From Gemmatimonadota bacterium (GTDB lineage Bacteria > Gemmatimonadota > Gemmatimonadetes > Longimicrobiales > Gaopeijiaceae), in assembly GCA_009692105.1 (NCBI GenBank), contig SHZS01000005.1:1-64000 (forward strand): DNA of 64,000 bases, read 5' to 3'. Below, piece after piece: positions 42,723 through 53,352 of the stretch (position 1 is the stretch's first letter; each line of letters begins with the position of its first letter). Both the position numbers and the translations under genes were made by a program. The notes under the pieces were generated by a model. The model saw only the letters and a list, made by a program, of their open reading frames with translations, ran no database searches and was not told where the DNA came from.

Positions 42723-42794
42723 CCTCCAGTTCCCTCGTGGAGGGTGCTTCCCCATCCTCCGTAAGCACGGCCGTCCCCCCAGGAAAGCGATCCA
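42723..42794 (+). repeat. ~73-bp repeat, copy A (upstream of a secreted hydrolase gene)
   Basis: 72-bp sequence sharing 60 identical positions, plus one 2-base gap, with copy B at 45951-46024. It begins CCTCC-GTTCCCTC, contains a CCCTC-GTG-GAGGG hairpin and GCTTCCCCATC, and ends CCAGGAAAGCGATCCA. It lies 75 bp before the ATG at 42870 and at the break point of the dehydrogenase fragment. It matches no riboswitch I know. Confidence 0.8.
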
Positions 42795-42869
42795 GCGCCC
42801 CTGCCGGGGAGCGAATCGCCGAACCGGGGAACCCGGCCGATGACTCTTTTGGGAGGTCAGAACAGACCC

Positions 42870-43961
42870 ATGCGTACGCTATCGCTTCTCGCCGTCCTCG
42901 CCGTGAGCGCGTCCAGCGTCGGCGCGCAGACTCCCGCCCCCGCGTCGCGTCGGACCGAAGGAGACTTCGTGGTCCGTGACTTCCGCCTGCGGAGTGGGGC
43001 CGTTCTACCCGAGCTGCGGCAGCACTACACCACGATCGGGACGCCCGCTCGCGACGCGGCCGGGGGGATCACGAACGCGGTGCTCCTGCTCCACGGCTCC
43101 AGTGGCGACGCGAGCCAGCTGCTCGCGCCCTCGTTCAGCGAGGCGCTCTTCGGACCTGGCCAGCCGCTGGACGCGGCCCGCTACTTCCTGATTCTTCCGG
43201 ACGCCCTCGGCAACGGCGGATCGACCAAGCCCAGCGACGGCCTGAAGGCACGCTTCCCGAAGTACGGCTACGAGGACATGGTGGTCGCGCAGCACCGGCT
43301 GATCACCGAGCACTTCGGCATCCAGCGGCTGCGCCTGGTGACGGGCATCTCCATGGGCGGGATGCAGACGTGGCTCTGGGGGATCCGCTATCCGGACATG
43401 ATGGACGGGCTGGTTCCCATCTCTTCTCAGCCCGTGGCGATCCGTGGCCGGAACCTGCTCTGGCGCCGGATCCTGGCGGGCGCGATCCGCAACGACCCGG
43501 AGTGGAACGGCGGGGACTATACCGAGCAGCCGCGGGGCTTCCTTTCGATCATGCCGATGTTCGAGATGCTAGTACAGAACCCGACGGTCCTGGAGGAGAG
43601 CTTGACCAGCTACGCGGCCGCGGACGAGTATCTCGACGAGGTGGAGGAAGAGACGCTCGAGGAGGACGACGCCAACAACATTCTCTACCGCTTCGAGGCG
43701 TCGTTCGACTACGACCCCGAAGCCGAGCTGGGCAGAATTCGAGCCCCGCTACTTGCGATCCTATTTGCCGACGACGAGTTGAACCCACCCGAGCTGGGCG
43801 TCATGGAACGTGTGATGCGCCGCGTCCCGAGCGGTCGCTATTTCCTCCTCGCCGCCGGCCCTAGCTCCCAGGGACACCGAAACCAGGTCCAGGCCGCGCT
43901 CTGGCGGGACCGACTGGCAGCCTTCCTGTCATCGCTCCCGCCCGTCGCCGGCCAGCGTTAG
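42870..43961 (+). CDS. Secreted alpha/beta hydrolase related to homoserine acetyltransferase
   Basis: 363 residues starting at ATG 42870, 10 bp after GGGAGG. Signal peptide MRTLSLLAVLAVSASSVGAQ ends in AQ. The mature part is an alpha/beta hydrolase of the MetX-like group: AVLLLHGSSG (oxyanion side), LVTGISMGGMQTWLWG (nucleophile Ser in GxSxGG), FADDELNPP (Asp) and SQGHRNQ (His). Export argues against methionine synthesis, so it is more likely an esterase or amide hydrolase of unknown substrate. Probably co-oriented but separate from the FKBP gene 9 bp downstream. Confidence 0.85.
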   Translation: MRTLSLLAVLAVSASSVGAQTPAPASRRTEGDFVVRDFRLRSGAVLPELRQHYTTIGTPARDAAGGITNAVLLLHGSSGDASQLLAPSFSEALFGPGQPLDAARYFLILPDALGNGGSTKPSDGLKARFPKYGYEDMVVAQHRLITEHFGIQRLRLVTGISMGGMQTWLWGIRYPDMMDGLVPISSQPVAIRGRNLLWRRILAGAIRNDPEWNGGDYTEQPRGFLSIMPMFEMLVQNPTVLEESLTSYAAADEYLDEVEEETLEEDDANNILYRFEASFDYDPEAELGRIRAPLLAILFADDELNPPELGVMERVMRRVPSGRYFLLAAGPSSQGHRNQVQAALWRDRLAAFLSSLPPVAGQR

Positions 43962-43970
43962 TATGATGCC

Positions 43971-44435
43971 ATGAAACCCACACGCCGGGGGGTCAGCCTA
44001 TCGGTCGCGGTGGCGCTGGCCATCGCCGCCTGTGGCGACGACGTCACGGGACCACAGAATCCCGAGGACGTGACCTTCGCTGCTGCGTTGGGAATCAACC
44101 TTTCCGCGATGACCAAGCTGCCTTCGGGCGTCTACATCCAGACGGTGACGGAGGGCACCGGTGGTCAGCTCATCGCGAATAATCTGTTCGTGGCGGACTA
44201 CAAGGGATGGTTTTCGAACGGGACCCTGTTCGACAGTGGCCGCCTCGAGGGCTTCCGCCTTTCCGAAATGATTCCGGGATTCACGGGTGGCGCCATCGGG
44301 ATGAGAACAGGAGAGGTGCGGAAAATCGTGGCCCCCTCGGTCCTCGGATACGGCGGTAATCCCCCGCGCGACTCGGGCATTCCACCGAATGCGGTGCTCG
44401 TCTTCGAGGTGACCCTGATCCAGATCAGCCCGTAG
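43971..44435 (+). CDS. FKBP-type peptidyl-prolyl isomerase lipoprotein
   Basis: 154 residues with signal peptide and lipobox (ALAIAACGDD), then a single FKBP domain: DYKGWFSNGTLFDSG, IPGFTGGAIGMRTGEVRKIV, GYGG, IPPNAVLVFEVTLI. It shares the LGINLSxxxxLPSG lead-in with the tandem-FKBP lipoprotein at 2712-3677, so the two are paralogues of one local family. Several ligand-pocket aromatics are changed (MIPGFTGG in place of VIxGWDxG), so catalysis may be weaker. Its end forms a palindrome with the end of the convergent hydrolase gene. Confidence 0.88.
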   Translation: MKPTRRGVSLSVAVALAIAACGDDVTGPQNPEDVTFAAALGINLSAMTKLPSGVYIQTVTEGTGGQLIANNLFVADYKGWFSNGTLFDSGRLEGFRLSEMIPGFTGGAIGMRTGEVRKIVAPSVLGYGGNPPRDSGIPPNAVLVFEVTLIQISP

Positions 44436-44451
44436 GTCGTCCTAGACGACC
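44435..44451. terminator. Palindrome shared by the ends of two convergent genes
   Basis: GGTCGTC (44435-44441), CTA, GACGACC (44445-44451): perfect 7-bp arms. The left arm begins at the last base of the FKBP stop codon and the 3-base loop is the stop codon of the minus-strand hydrolase. It is a candidate two-way terminator, without T-tracts. Confidence 0.45.
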
Positions 44452-45185
44452 CTCCGGTTCAGAAGGGAGGCGATCGCCTCGTTGAAGGCCTCGGGGTTTT
44501 CGAAGTTCGAGAGGTGCCCTACACCAGGGATGACGACCAGGCGTCCGTGCGGCACCCCCTCCGCGATGCGCCGGGCCTCGGCCGGCGGGGTGAGCCCGTC
44601 CTCCTCGCCGACGAGAGCGAGAACCGGAATCCGGATCCCCGCGAGTTCCTGGGTGGAGTCTGGACGGTCGCGCATCGCCAGGAGCGCGCGGGCAACGCCC
44701 TCCGGGTTCGCCGCCGCGATCTTCGCGCGGACCGCATCCACCACGTGGGGGCGCTCCCGCCGCGTAGTCTCCCCCAGAAGGGCCGGGATCAGGGCCTCGG
44801 CGAGCCAGCCTATCCCCTCGGCCCGGACTCGGTCGGCCTGCTGCGTCCGCTTCTTTCGGCCCGCTTCGTCATCGGCCCCGGCCTTGGTGTCGGCCAGGAC
44901 GAGCGCCGCCACCTTCGTGGGCCACTTCACCTGAATGCGGAAGGCCACGTATCCGCCCATGGAGAGGCCAACGAGGACGGCACTCTCGATTCCGGCGGCT
45001 TGCATGTCCCCAACCACGACCTCGGCAAAGCGATCCAGAGAAGGCTCGTCCGGGGCTCTACCGCCGAATCCCGGAAAGCTCGGCGTGAGGACGGTGCGCC
45101 CGGTAAGAGCGGCGACCTGGCCATCCCACATCGTCCCGTCGAAGGGGAAAGCGTGCAGAAATACGACCGGGGTCGGTGGGTTCAT
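44442..45185 (-). CDS. Alpha/beta hydrolase
   Basis: 247-residue cytoplasmic alpha/beta hydrolase: VVFLHAFPFDGTMWDGQ, PSFPGFGGRAP, AVLVGLSMGGYVAFRI (nucleophile elbow GLSMGG), VGEEDGLTPP (Asp) and IPGVGHLSNFENPEAF (His). It resembles 3-oxoadipate enol-lactonase or related esterases; the exact substrate is unknown. I chose ATG 45185 because TGGAGAG lies just before it; ATG 45197 is also possible. Confidence 0.85.
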   Translation of the reverse strand: MNPPTPVVFLHAFPFDGTMWDGQVAALTGRTVLTPSFPGFGGRAPDEPSLDRFAEVVVGDMQAAGIESAVLVGLSMGGYVAFRIQVKWPTKVAALVLADTKAGADDEAGRKKRTQQADRVRAEGIGWLAEALIPALLGETTRRERPHVVDAVRAKIAAANPEGVARALLAMRDRPDSTQELAGIRIPVLALVGEEDGLTPPAEARRIAEGVPHGRLVVIPGVGHLSNFENPEAFNEAIASLLNRRVV

Positions 45186-45243
45186 CGATCTCTCCATCAA
45201 GGGGTCACCGTCGGGAGCCGCTCGCCGGCGGGGTGCCACGCGG

Positions 45244-45440
45244 TCACAGCAGCGCCCGAGCGTCCTTCCAGATCTGCTTGACGAGGTCCCCGGCCGGGAC
45301 TTCAGCGGCCATCACAGCAGACTGGCCGGCCCACACCTGCATCCGGTGGTAGTCACCAGCAGTCGCACCGGCTTCCTTCATCGCCGCCGTCAAACCTCGT
45401 TGAACGGGGTACGGTGCCGGCGGAGGCGCGACTGGAAGCC
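45244..45440 (-). pseudogene. C-terminal fragment of nitronate monooxygenase
   Basis: A minus-strand frame ending at 45244 reads YPVQRGLTAAMKEAGATAGD, then RMQVWAGQSAVM and LVKQIWKDARALL, the closing 60 residues of nitronate monooxygenase-like FMN enzymes. The flavin-binding barrel is absent: upstream, the DNA changes to the remnant of a different gene. So this is the back end of a gene cut by deletion. Confidence 0.65.
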
Positions 45441-45775
45441 ACCGCCCCGTCGTGGGTGAAGCTGGATTCGTTCAGAAGAAGAAGATCTCTCCGGCCCCGC
45501 CCCCGAACGAGGGTATAGCGTTGTCCGCCGCCACCCGTGATCTGCACCGTTACCAGGACGTGCAGGTCCGCATCCGCCCGGTCACGAACCCAGTTCACGA
45601 CCGGGACCTCTCGGCGGAAGAAGTCCTGGTCGAAGCAGCTCCCGCCCTGACAGTCGAAGAACAGGTTTAGGGCCCCCGCTCCTGAAAACTCCTGGGCCGC
45701 GAGCGGGGCGACCGGATCCAACCAAGCCAGCGCCAAGCAAGCCAGGGCAAATCCTAACACTCGTCCACACCCCAT
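45353..45775 (-). pseudogene. 5' remnant of an exported protein of unknown function
   Basis: From ATG 45775: signal peptide MGCGRVLGFALACLALAWL ending near LAAQE, then a cysteine-containing segment (NLFFDCQGGSCFDQDFFRRE) and VNWVRDRADADLHVLVTVQITGG. This looks like the start of a larger beta-rich exported protein. After about residue 85 the frame loses protein character and overlaps the nitronate monooxygenase piece in another frame. I interpret the two as halves of different genes joined by a deletion around 45440-45500. From 45776 to 45950 I see nothing that I can name. Confidence 0.5.
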
Positions 45776-45950
45776 GCCGCACCTCCACCCTGGGCTGTTC
45801 GAACCGGCCCTGTTGTCGGATCTCCGTCATCTCACTAGACAGCCGAGGCGAGGCTGTCAACCGTACTCTTCGTTGATCGGGATGGGAATCTTGGCGCGGA
45901 GTAGGCGCCGCAGGCCGCCCCAGCTCCCCTCACCGAGCGGGTGAACACGC

Positions 45951-46024
45951 CCTCCGGTTCCCTCTTCGAGGGAGCTTCCCCATCTTCCCTGAGCAAAGCC
46001 ATCCCCATCCAGGAGAGCGCTCCA
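45951..46024 (+). repeat. ~73-bp repeat, copy B (glyA leader)
   Basis: Second copy of the element at 42723-42794, in the same orientation. It contains the CCCTC-TTC-GAGGG hairpin, GCTTCCCCATC and ends CCAGGAGAGCGCTCCA, which includes the likely glyA ribosome-binding AGGAG inside a small GGAG/CTCC hairpin. It stops 4 bp before the glyA ATG. Confidence 0.8.
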
Positions 46025-46028
46025 AGTC

Positions 46029-47300
46029 ATGCACGATCCGCACCCCCATCTCTCCAGCGCCGACCCCGAGGTCTACGAGGCGATTCAGGGGGAGGTTCGC
46101 CGCCAGGCCGGCCAGTTGGAGCTGATCGCGTCGGAGAACTTCGTCTCCAGGGCCGTCCTCGAGACCGCGGGAACGGTCCTCACGAACAAGTATGCCGAAG
46201 GGCTTCCCGGGAAACGTTACTACGGGGGATGTGAGTACGTGGACGTGGTCGAGGATCTCGCCCGGAACCGCGCCAAGCAGCTCTTTGCCGCCGACCACGT
46301 GAATGTCCAGCCGCACTCGGGCGCCCAGGCGAACATGGCTGTCTATCTGGCCTTCCTATCGCCCGGGGACCGCATCCTCGGGATGAATCTGAGCCATGGT
46401 GGGCACCTGACCCACGGCTCACCGGTGAACGCCTCCGGGATCTTGTACAAGGTGAGCGCCTACGGCGTCCGCGAGGAGAATGGGCGGGTGGACTACGATG
46501 CGCTCCGGGAGCAGGCGCTCCGTGAGCGGCCGAAGATGATCGTCGCGGGCGCGAGCGCCTATCCTCGCATCCTGGACTTCCCCGCGTTCGCGGAGATCGC
46601 GCGGGAGTCGGGGGCGCTTCTCATGGTGGACATGGCGCACATCGCCGGGCTCGTCGCGACGGGGCTCCATCCGAGCCCGATCCCGCATGCGGACGTAGTG
46701 ACGACCACCACGCACAAGACGCTCCGAGGACCGCGGGGCGGGATGATCTTCGCGAAGGGGGCGCATGCGAAAGCTATCGACAAGGCCGTCTTCCCGGGGA
46801 CTCAGGGCGGGCCGCTCATGCACATCATCGCGGCCAAGGCCGTGGCCCTGCGGGAGGCCCTCCAGCCTGAGTTCAAGGAGTACGCCTCTCAGGTCGTGAA
46901 GAACGCGAAGGCGCTGGGGGATCGCGTCATGGATCGAGGCTTCCGCCTGGTCTCGGGCGGGACGGACAACCATTTGATCCTCATGGATCTTCGGGACCGG
47001 GGCGAGCTCTCGGGGAAGGACGCGGAGCACGCGCTCGAGGAGGCTGGGATGACGGTGAACAAGAACACCGTGCCCGGCGAGACCCGGTCTCCCTTCGTGA
47101 CCTCAGGGCTCCGGATCGGGACTCCGGCTCTCACCACCCGGGGGATGCGGGAGCCCGAGATGGTGCGGATCGGGGGCTGGATCGCCGACGTCTTGGAGCG
47201 TCCGACCGACGGATCGCTCCGGTCCCGGATCCGGGCGGAGGTGGGGGATCTCACCCGAGCGTTTCCCCTCTATCCCGAGTTGACGGGGATCGAGGAGTGA
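46029..47300 (+). CDS. glyA: Serine hydroxymethyltransferase
   Basis: PLP enzyme that interconverts serine and glycine and charges tetrahydrofolate with one-carbon units. Full-length (423 residues) with [60 protein letters not shown], the PLP lysine in [16 protein letters not shown] and [24 protein letters not shown]. The leader carries repeat copy B up to the start codon, so translation could be controlled there. Confidence 0.96.
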   Translation: MHDPHPHLSSADPEVYEAIQGEVRRQAGQLELIASENFVSRAVLETAGTVLTNKYAEGLPGKRYYGGCEYVDVVEDLARNRAKQLFAADHVNVQPHSGAQANMAVYLAFLSPGDRILGMNLSHGGHLTHGSPVNASGILYKVSAYGVREENGRVDYDALREQALRERPKMIVAGASAYPRILDFPAFAEIARESGALLMVDMAHIAGLVATGLHPSPIPHADVVTTTTHKTLRGPRGGMIFAKGAHAKAIDKAVFPGTQGGPLMHIIAAKAVALREALQPEFKEYASQVVKNAKALGDRVMDRGFRLVSGGTDNHLILMDLRDRGELSGKDAEHALEEAGMTVNKNTVPGETRSPFVTSGLRIGTPALTTRGMREPEMVRIGGWIADVLERPTDGSLRSRIRAEVGDLTRAFPLYPELTGIEE

Positions 47301-47349
47301 TTCCGATTCCCCCTGGCGTCCATGGCATCCGCGGCCCAACTTTGGCGCC

Positions 47350-47730
47350 ATGACAGAGGTCATGTTCGCCGACGACGTGCTCGAGCGCCTGAAGGAGCGC
47401 AATCCCAGGTTTCACGGGATGGCGTACCTGTTTCTCCTCTCGTCCCTGCACCACGTCATGGAAAGCCTCGAGCGTCCGCGCCACATCACGGGGCCGGAAC
47501 TCGCGGAGGGAGCCCGTTCGCTCGCGCTCGAGCGGTTCGGGCCGCTTGCCCGCACCGTTCTCGAGCACTGGGGGATCCACGCCACCGGCGATCTCGGGGA
47601 GATCGTCTTCGCGCTGGTGGATGCGGGGATCCTCGCCGCCGAGGAGCACGATCGTCCCGATGACTTCCAGGACCTCTTCGCCTTCGAAGACGCCTTCGAA
47701 CGGGACTATCCCTGGACGGTCGGGGGGTAG
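47350..47730 (+). CDS. Minf_1886-family protein of unknown function
   Basis: 126-residue protein matching the small family first noted in Verrucomicrobia/Planctomycetes: RFHGMAYLFLLSSLHHVMESLERPRHITGPEL, ARTVLEHWGIHATGDLGEIVFALVDAGIL, and DFQDLFAFEDAFERDYPW. Acidic C-terminus, no signal peptide or membrane segment. Function unknown; it sits between glyA and an NAD(P)HX repair gene with short gaps. Confidence 0.82.
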   Translation: MTEVMFADDVLERLKERNPRFHGMAYLFLLSSLHHVMESLERPRHITGPELAEGARSLALERFGPLARTVLEHWGIHATGDLGEIVFALVDAGILAAEEHDRPDDFQDLFAFEDAFERDYPWTVGG

Positions 47731-47756
47731 CCCCTCAGAAAGCCACGGACGGAACC

Positions 47757-49337
47757 GTGCTCGGTAGGAGCTCGGGGCTGCCACGGTGCTTCGGCAGGGA
47801 AGAGGTGTTCCTGCCTACCGCACCGGAGTCCGCTGCATTAGATCGCTGGGCGACCCTGGAGCGGGGGGTCCCCTCGACCCTTCTGATGGAGAACGCGGGC
47901 CGGAGCGCCACGCTCGTGCTCGAACGGATCTTTCCGGAGGGGCCTGTTCTGGTCGCTGCCGGCCCCGGGAACAATGGGGGGGACGGGATGGTCTTGGCCC
48001 GGACGCTTGCGGCCCACGGCCGCGACGTGCGGGTGATCATAGTGGGAAGCCGGCCTGCGCCGGATCCCCTTCTTCACGGCTGGCCCGTTCCCATTCAGCG
48101 GCTCTCTGACGACGACGAACCGCTCGACACCGCGCTCCGCTCGGCGGGCGTCCTCGTGGACGCGCTCCTCGGGACGGGGGCGAGGGGGGAGCCGCGCGCT
48201 GAGCACGCCCGGGTGATCCAGGCGATGAACTCTTCGGGCCGCCCCGTGCTGGCGCTCGATGTTCCCTCGGGGGTGGATGCGAGCAGCGGAGCCGTGCCCG
48301 GCATGGCGATCCGGGCTCAGGTCACGGTGGCCCTCGGCTCGCCCAAGCTCGGGACCCTCCTCTTCCCGGCCCGTGAGTTGGCCGGTCGGATCGTCGCAGT
48401 CGAGATTGGGTTCCCTCCTCCCGCGACGGGGTGGGCGTCCGCGCGACTTCTCACCCCGGACTGGGCACGAGCGCGAAGGCCGCAGCAGCGCAGGAACCCG
48501 ACGCACAAGAAGGCCGAGGGATGGCTCCTCATCCTGGCCGGCTCCCCCGGCATGGCCGGGGCAGCGGTGCTGGCCGCGCGGGGGGCGCTCCGGGCGGGGG
48601 CAGGATACGTCCAGGTTGCGTCTCCCCCTGAGAACCGGAGTGTGATTCAGGCGGCCGTGCCTGAAGCCATCTTCCTGGATGTCTCGGACGAGGATCGGCT
48701 GCTCGACGCGGCCCGGAGCTGTGACGCTCTCGCGGCGGGGCCGGGGATGGGGACGGGTCCGGTCGAGGCCAAGCGGTTGGACCGGCTCCTCTCGCTCCCC
48801 GACCTGGGGGGGGTGGTCCTCGACGCGGACGCGCTCACCCTCCTGGGGGAGGGCCGGCTCCCCGGCCTTGCCACGGCTCCCATTGGGAGGCGGCTCCTGA
48901 CCCCCCACCCGGGGGAGATGGCCCGCTTGGGCGAAATGGCGGAACGGGTCCGGAAGTCCCCGCTCGACGCCTGCCGCTCGGGAGCGGCGCGCTGGCACTC
49001 GACGGTCCTTCTCAAGGGGGCTCCCTCCGTGGTGGCCGAAGACGGAGAGGGGCCCGTCTGGGTCTCCGCGACCGGCTCCTCGGACCTGGCCCGAGCGGGG
49101 ATGGGCGACGTGCTCACCGGGGTGGCCGGGGCATTCATGGCGAGGGGGCTCGGAGGGCTCGAGGCCGCTGGGGTGGCGCTCCACTACACGGGGAGGGCTG
49201 CGTCCGCGACGGGGCTCGGGGAGACACTCCTCCCTTCGGACGTGGCTGAGCAGCTGAGCGGCGCGCTGAACGAAGAGGAAGCTTCGAGTGACCTGGGGTA
49301 CCCCTTCGTGACGCTCGACCTGGATCCTCCTCGGTGA
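47757..49337 (+). CDS. nnr: Bifunctional NAD(P)H-hydrate epimerase / dehydratase
   Basis: Repairs hydrated NAD(P)H. The N-terminal YjeF_N epimerase domain (about 1-215: LMENAGRSATLVLERI, AAGPGNNGGDGMVLARTLAAHG, LALDVPSGVDASSG) is fused to a C-terminal ADP/ATP-dependent dehydratase (LAGSPGMAGAAVLAARGALRAGAGYV, LLTPHPGEMARL, VLLKGAPSVV, SSDLARAGMGDVLTGV). GTG start. The stop overlaps thiL as GTGA. tsaE, a frequent neighbour, is not present. Confidence 0.93.
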   Translation: MLGRSSGLPRCFGREEVFLPTAPESAALDRWATLERGVPSTLLMENAGRSATLVLERIFPEGPVLVAAGPGNNGGDGMVLARTLAAHGRDVRVIIVGSRPAPDPLLHGWPVPIQRLSDDDEPLDTALRSAGVLVDALLGTGARGEPRAEHARVIQAMNSSGRPVLALDVPSGVDASSGAVPGMAIRAQVTVALGSPKLGTLLFPARELAGRIVAVEIGFPPPATGWASARLLTPDWARARRPQQRRNPTHKKAEGWLLILAGSPGMAGAAVLAARGALRAGAGYVQVASPPENRSVIQAAVPEAIFLDVSDEDRLLDAARSCDALAAGPGMGTGPVEAKRLDRLLSLPDLGGVVLDADALTLLGEGRLPGLATAPIGRRLLTPHPGEMARLGEMAERVRKSPLDACRSGAARWHSTVLLKGAPSVVAEDGEGPVWVSATGSSDLARAGMGDVLTGVAGAFMARGLGGLEAAGVALHYTGRAASATGLGETLLPSDVAEQLSGALNEEEASSDLGYPFVTLDLDPPR

Positions 49338-50379
49338 CCGGGGGCGGCCAGCCTTTCCCTCCCCGGCCTGGCCCTCCCTGGCCTGGCTCACTCCGGCCCG
49401 CCCTGCTCGGTCCCGGGCGCGAGTTCGACCGCATACGGGCGATCCTCTCGGACATCCCGAACCCGGGGCCGGATGTCCGTGTCGGCCCCGGAGACGACGG
49501 AGCGGTGTTCTCGGACGGCCTCGCGATATCGACGGATCTCTCCATCGAAGGGGTCCACTTCCGTCTGGACTGGATCTCACCCGAGGAGGCGGGCTACCGC
49601 GCGGCCGCCGCGGGGCTGAGCGACCTGGCGGCGATGGCTGCCGAGCCCATCGCCCTCTTCGCCTCCGTCGCGGCGCCCGGGGACGGGACGTCCGCGGAGA
49701 CGGTGATGCAGGGGGTGAAGCGCCTGGCCGCCCGATCGGGGATCCCGCTCTTGGGCGGAGATCTCACTCGATCTCCCGGGCCGCTGGTCGTCGACGTGGT
49801 CTCGGTCGGACGGAGCCTGGACCCGCTCCTCCGTTCCGGGGCCGGCGAGGGGGACGAGCTCTGGGTCACGGGCACGTTGGGGGGTGCCGCTGCCGCGGTG
49901 GCCCTCTGGAGTGCCGGACGCCCCGTTCCCGCCGAGGCCCGGAGAGCGTTCGCAGAGCCTTCTCCTCGGGTCCGGGAGGCGATCTGGCTCCGACGGGCGG
50001 GGGCCACCGCGGGGATCGACCTCTCCGACGGGATCGCGGGCGATGCGGCTCACCTGGCGGCCGCCTCTGGAGTCTCGATCGTCCTGATCGCGGAGGCCCT
50101 CCCGGTCCACCCCGCGCTCTCGGGCGCCGACTTCCCCCCCGGCGTGGACGCGCTCGGGCTCGCCCTGCACGGGGGGGAGGACTACGAGCTCCTCGTCGCC
50201 GCCCCGAAGGGAGTCCTCGTCTCGCGGGTAGAGGAATTCTCGTCCCTCTTCGATCTTCCTCTCACCCGGGTGGGGAGAGCCGATGGGGGGGCGGGCGTGT
50301 TCCTCGCATCAGGAGCTCAGGGCGATGCACGGCGTCTCCTCCGCGAAGGCTTCGACCAGTTTGGCGCAGGAGGGCCCGG

Positions 50380-50383
<4 letters not shown>
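49334..50383 (+). CDS. thiL: Thiamine-monophosphate kinase
   Basis: Phosphorylates thiamine monophosphate to the active diphosphate. AIR-synthase-like fold with VGPGDDGAVF, STDLSIEGVHFRLDW, AAAGLSDLAAMAAEP, LLGGDLTRS and GIDLSDGIAGDAAHLA, and a closing GLALHGGEDYELLV. The first 25 residues are Pro-rich and precede the family start, so a later start is possible. Joined by 4-bp overlaps to the genes on both sides. Confidence 0.93.
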
Positions 50384-52382
<1,999 letters not shown>

Positions 52383-52396
52383 AGCATGTTGGGGGT

Positions 52397-52702
52397 GTGG
52401 CAATGAAGATTCGACGGGTTGTCTTCACGAGTTTGCTGAGCGCCTCCGTGTACTACGCCATCTTCGGTGGCGAGTACTCGGCGTTCGAGCTGCGGGGAAT
52501 CGGGCGGGACGTCGAGAAGGAGCGAGCCGCCCTCGTCGAGCTGGAGGAGACGACGGCTGGGCTCCAGGCCCGAGCCGACGCCCTCGAGAACGATCCGAGG
52601 ACGCTCGAGACGCTCGCTCGCGAGAACTTTGGGATGATCCGGGACGGGGAGGTGCTCTACCGCTTTGCGGACTCGGAGGAGCCCGACCCCGAGGCGCCGT
52701 GA
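52397..52702 (+). CDS. FtsB/DivIC-like septum formation initiator
   Basis: 101-residue bitopic protein: one N-terminal membrane helix (RRVVFTSLLSASVYYAIFGG), a coiled coil (VEKERAALVELEETTAGLQARADALENDP) and the LETLARENFGMIRDGEVLYRF ending typical of FtsB/DivIC. It should join FtsL and FtsQ at the divisome. GTG 52397 or ATG 52403 start. The eno-ftsB order is common. Confidence 0.88.
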   Translation: MAMKIRRVVFTSLLSASVYYAIFGGEYSAFELRGIGRDVEKERAALVELEETTAGLQARADALENDPRTLETLARENFGMIRDGEVLYRFADSEEPDPEAP

Positions 52703-52706
52703 GGCG

Positions 52707-52735
52707 TTGACACCCCGACCCCTCCCGGGTAGCGT
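52707..52735 (+). promoter_or_regulatory. Predicted sigma70-type promoter of tRNA-Met
   Basis: TTGACA (52707-52712) and TAGCGT (52730-52735) with exactly 17 bp between. The start point would fall a few bases before the tRNA at 52747. Confidence 0.7.
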
Positions 52736-52746
52736 TTCCATCCCTC

Positions 52747-52820
52747 GCCGGAGTAGCTCAGCTGGTTAGAGCAGCGGAATCATAATCCGCGTGTCGGGGG
52801 TTCGAGTCCCTCCTCCGGCA
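52747..52820 (+). tRNA. tRNA-Met (anticodon CAU)
   Basis: 74-nt cloverleaf: acceptor GCCGGAG/CTCCGGC, D arm GCTC/GAGC, anticodon stem GCGGA/TCCGC with loop ATCATAA (CAT at the centre), T arm GGGGG-TTCGAGT-CCCTC, discriminator A. CCA is not encoded. The acceptor pairs fully, arguing against initiator tRNA. An Ile tRNA whose C34 becomes lysidine (TilS is encoded at 56370) cannot be strictly excluded. Confidence 0.93.
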
Positions 52821-52909
52821 CTGAATTACGACAAGGGTTATCAGCCTCCAGGGCACGCCCCGTGAGGCCGTGTTTTTTCGCGGTCACTAGGCCGGAACGA
52901 CGCACATAG

Positions 52910-53352
52910 CGGATCCTGGTCGTGGAGGACGACCGCAAGGTTGCCCGCTTCCTCGAGCGCTCGCTCCAGGAGGAGGGTTACACGGTCGATAGTCGCGAGT
53001 CGCGCGCGACGGCGTGGAGGGGTCCACGAAGGCGCACGTCGAGAAGTACGACCTCTTCGTCCTCGACATCATGCTGCCGGGTCGATCGAGCCTCGAGATC
53101 ACGCGGGACCTCCGGACGGAAGAGAGCACGGCGCCGATCCACCTACTCACGGTGCGAGACCGGAATGATGACATTGTGGCCGGCCTGGACGCGGGAGCGG
53201 ACGACTACCTCACGAAGCCGTTCAGCCTCGACGAGGTGCTGGCGCGGATCCGGGCCCTCCTTCGGCGCGGGGGGGCGCGAAGGCCGGACCGGCTCCTGTA
53301 CGACGACGTGGAGCTGGATCGGGTCCGCCACGAGGCCCGCCGGGGCGGGGTC
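52910..53352 (+). pseudogene. OmpR-type response regulator, inactivated
   Basis: The receiver domain is recognisable but broken. RILVVEDDRKVARFLERSL starts at 52910 right after a TAG where the ATG should be. After GYTVD the frame shifts; an 8-base insertion near 52991-52998 restores VARDGVEGSTKAHVEKYDL, DIMLPG and DAGADDYLTKPFSLDEVLARI in another frame. It runs to VELDRVRHEARRGG and stops there: the DNA-binding winged helix is gone, and the frame continues directly into the next gene. No sensor kinase is present. Confidence 0.85.

Noticed and set aside
45900-46028. Glycine, THF or SAH riboswitch before glyA
   Set aside because: I compared the leader with the conserved cores of these classes from memory and found no match; only the ~73-bp repeat is supported.
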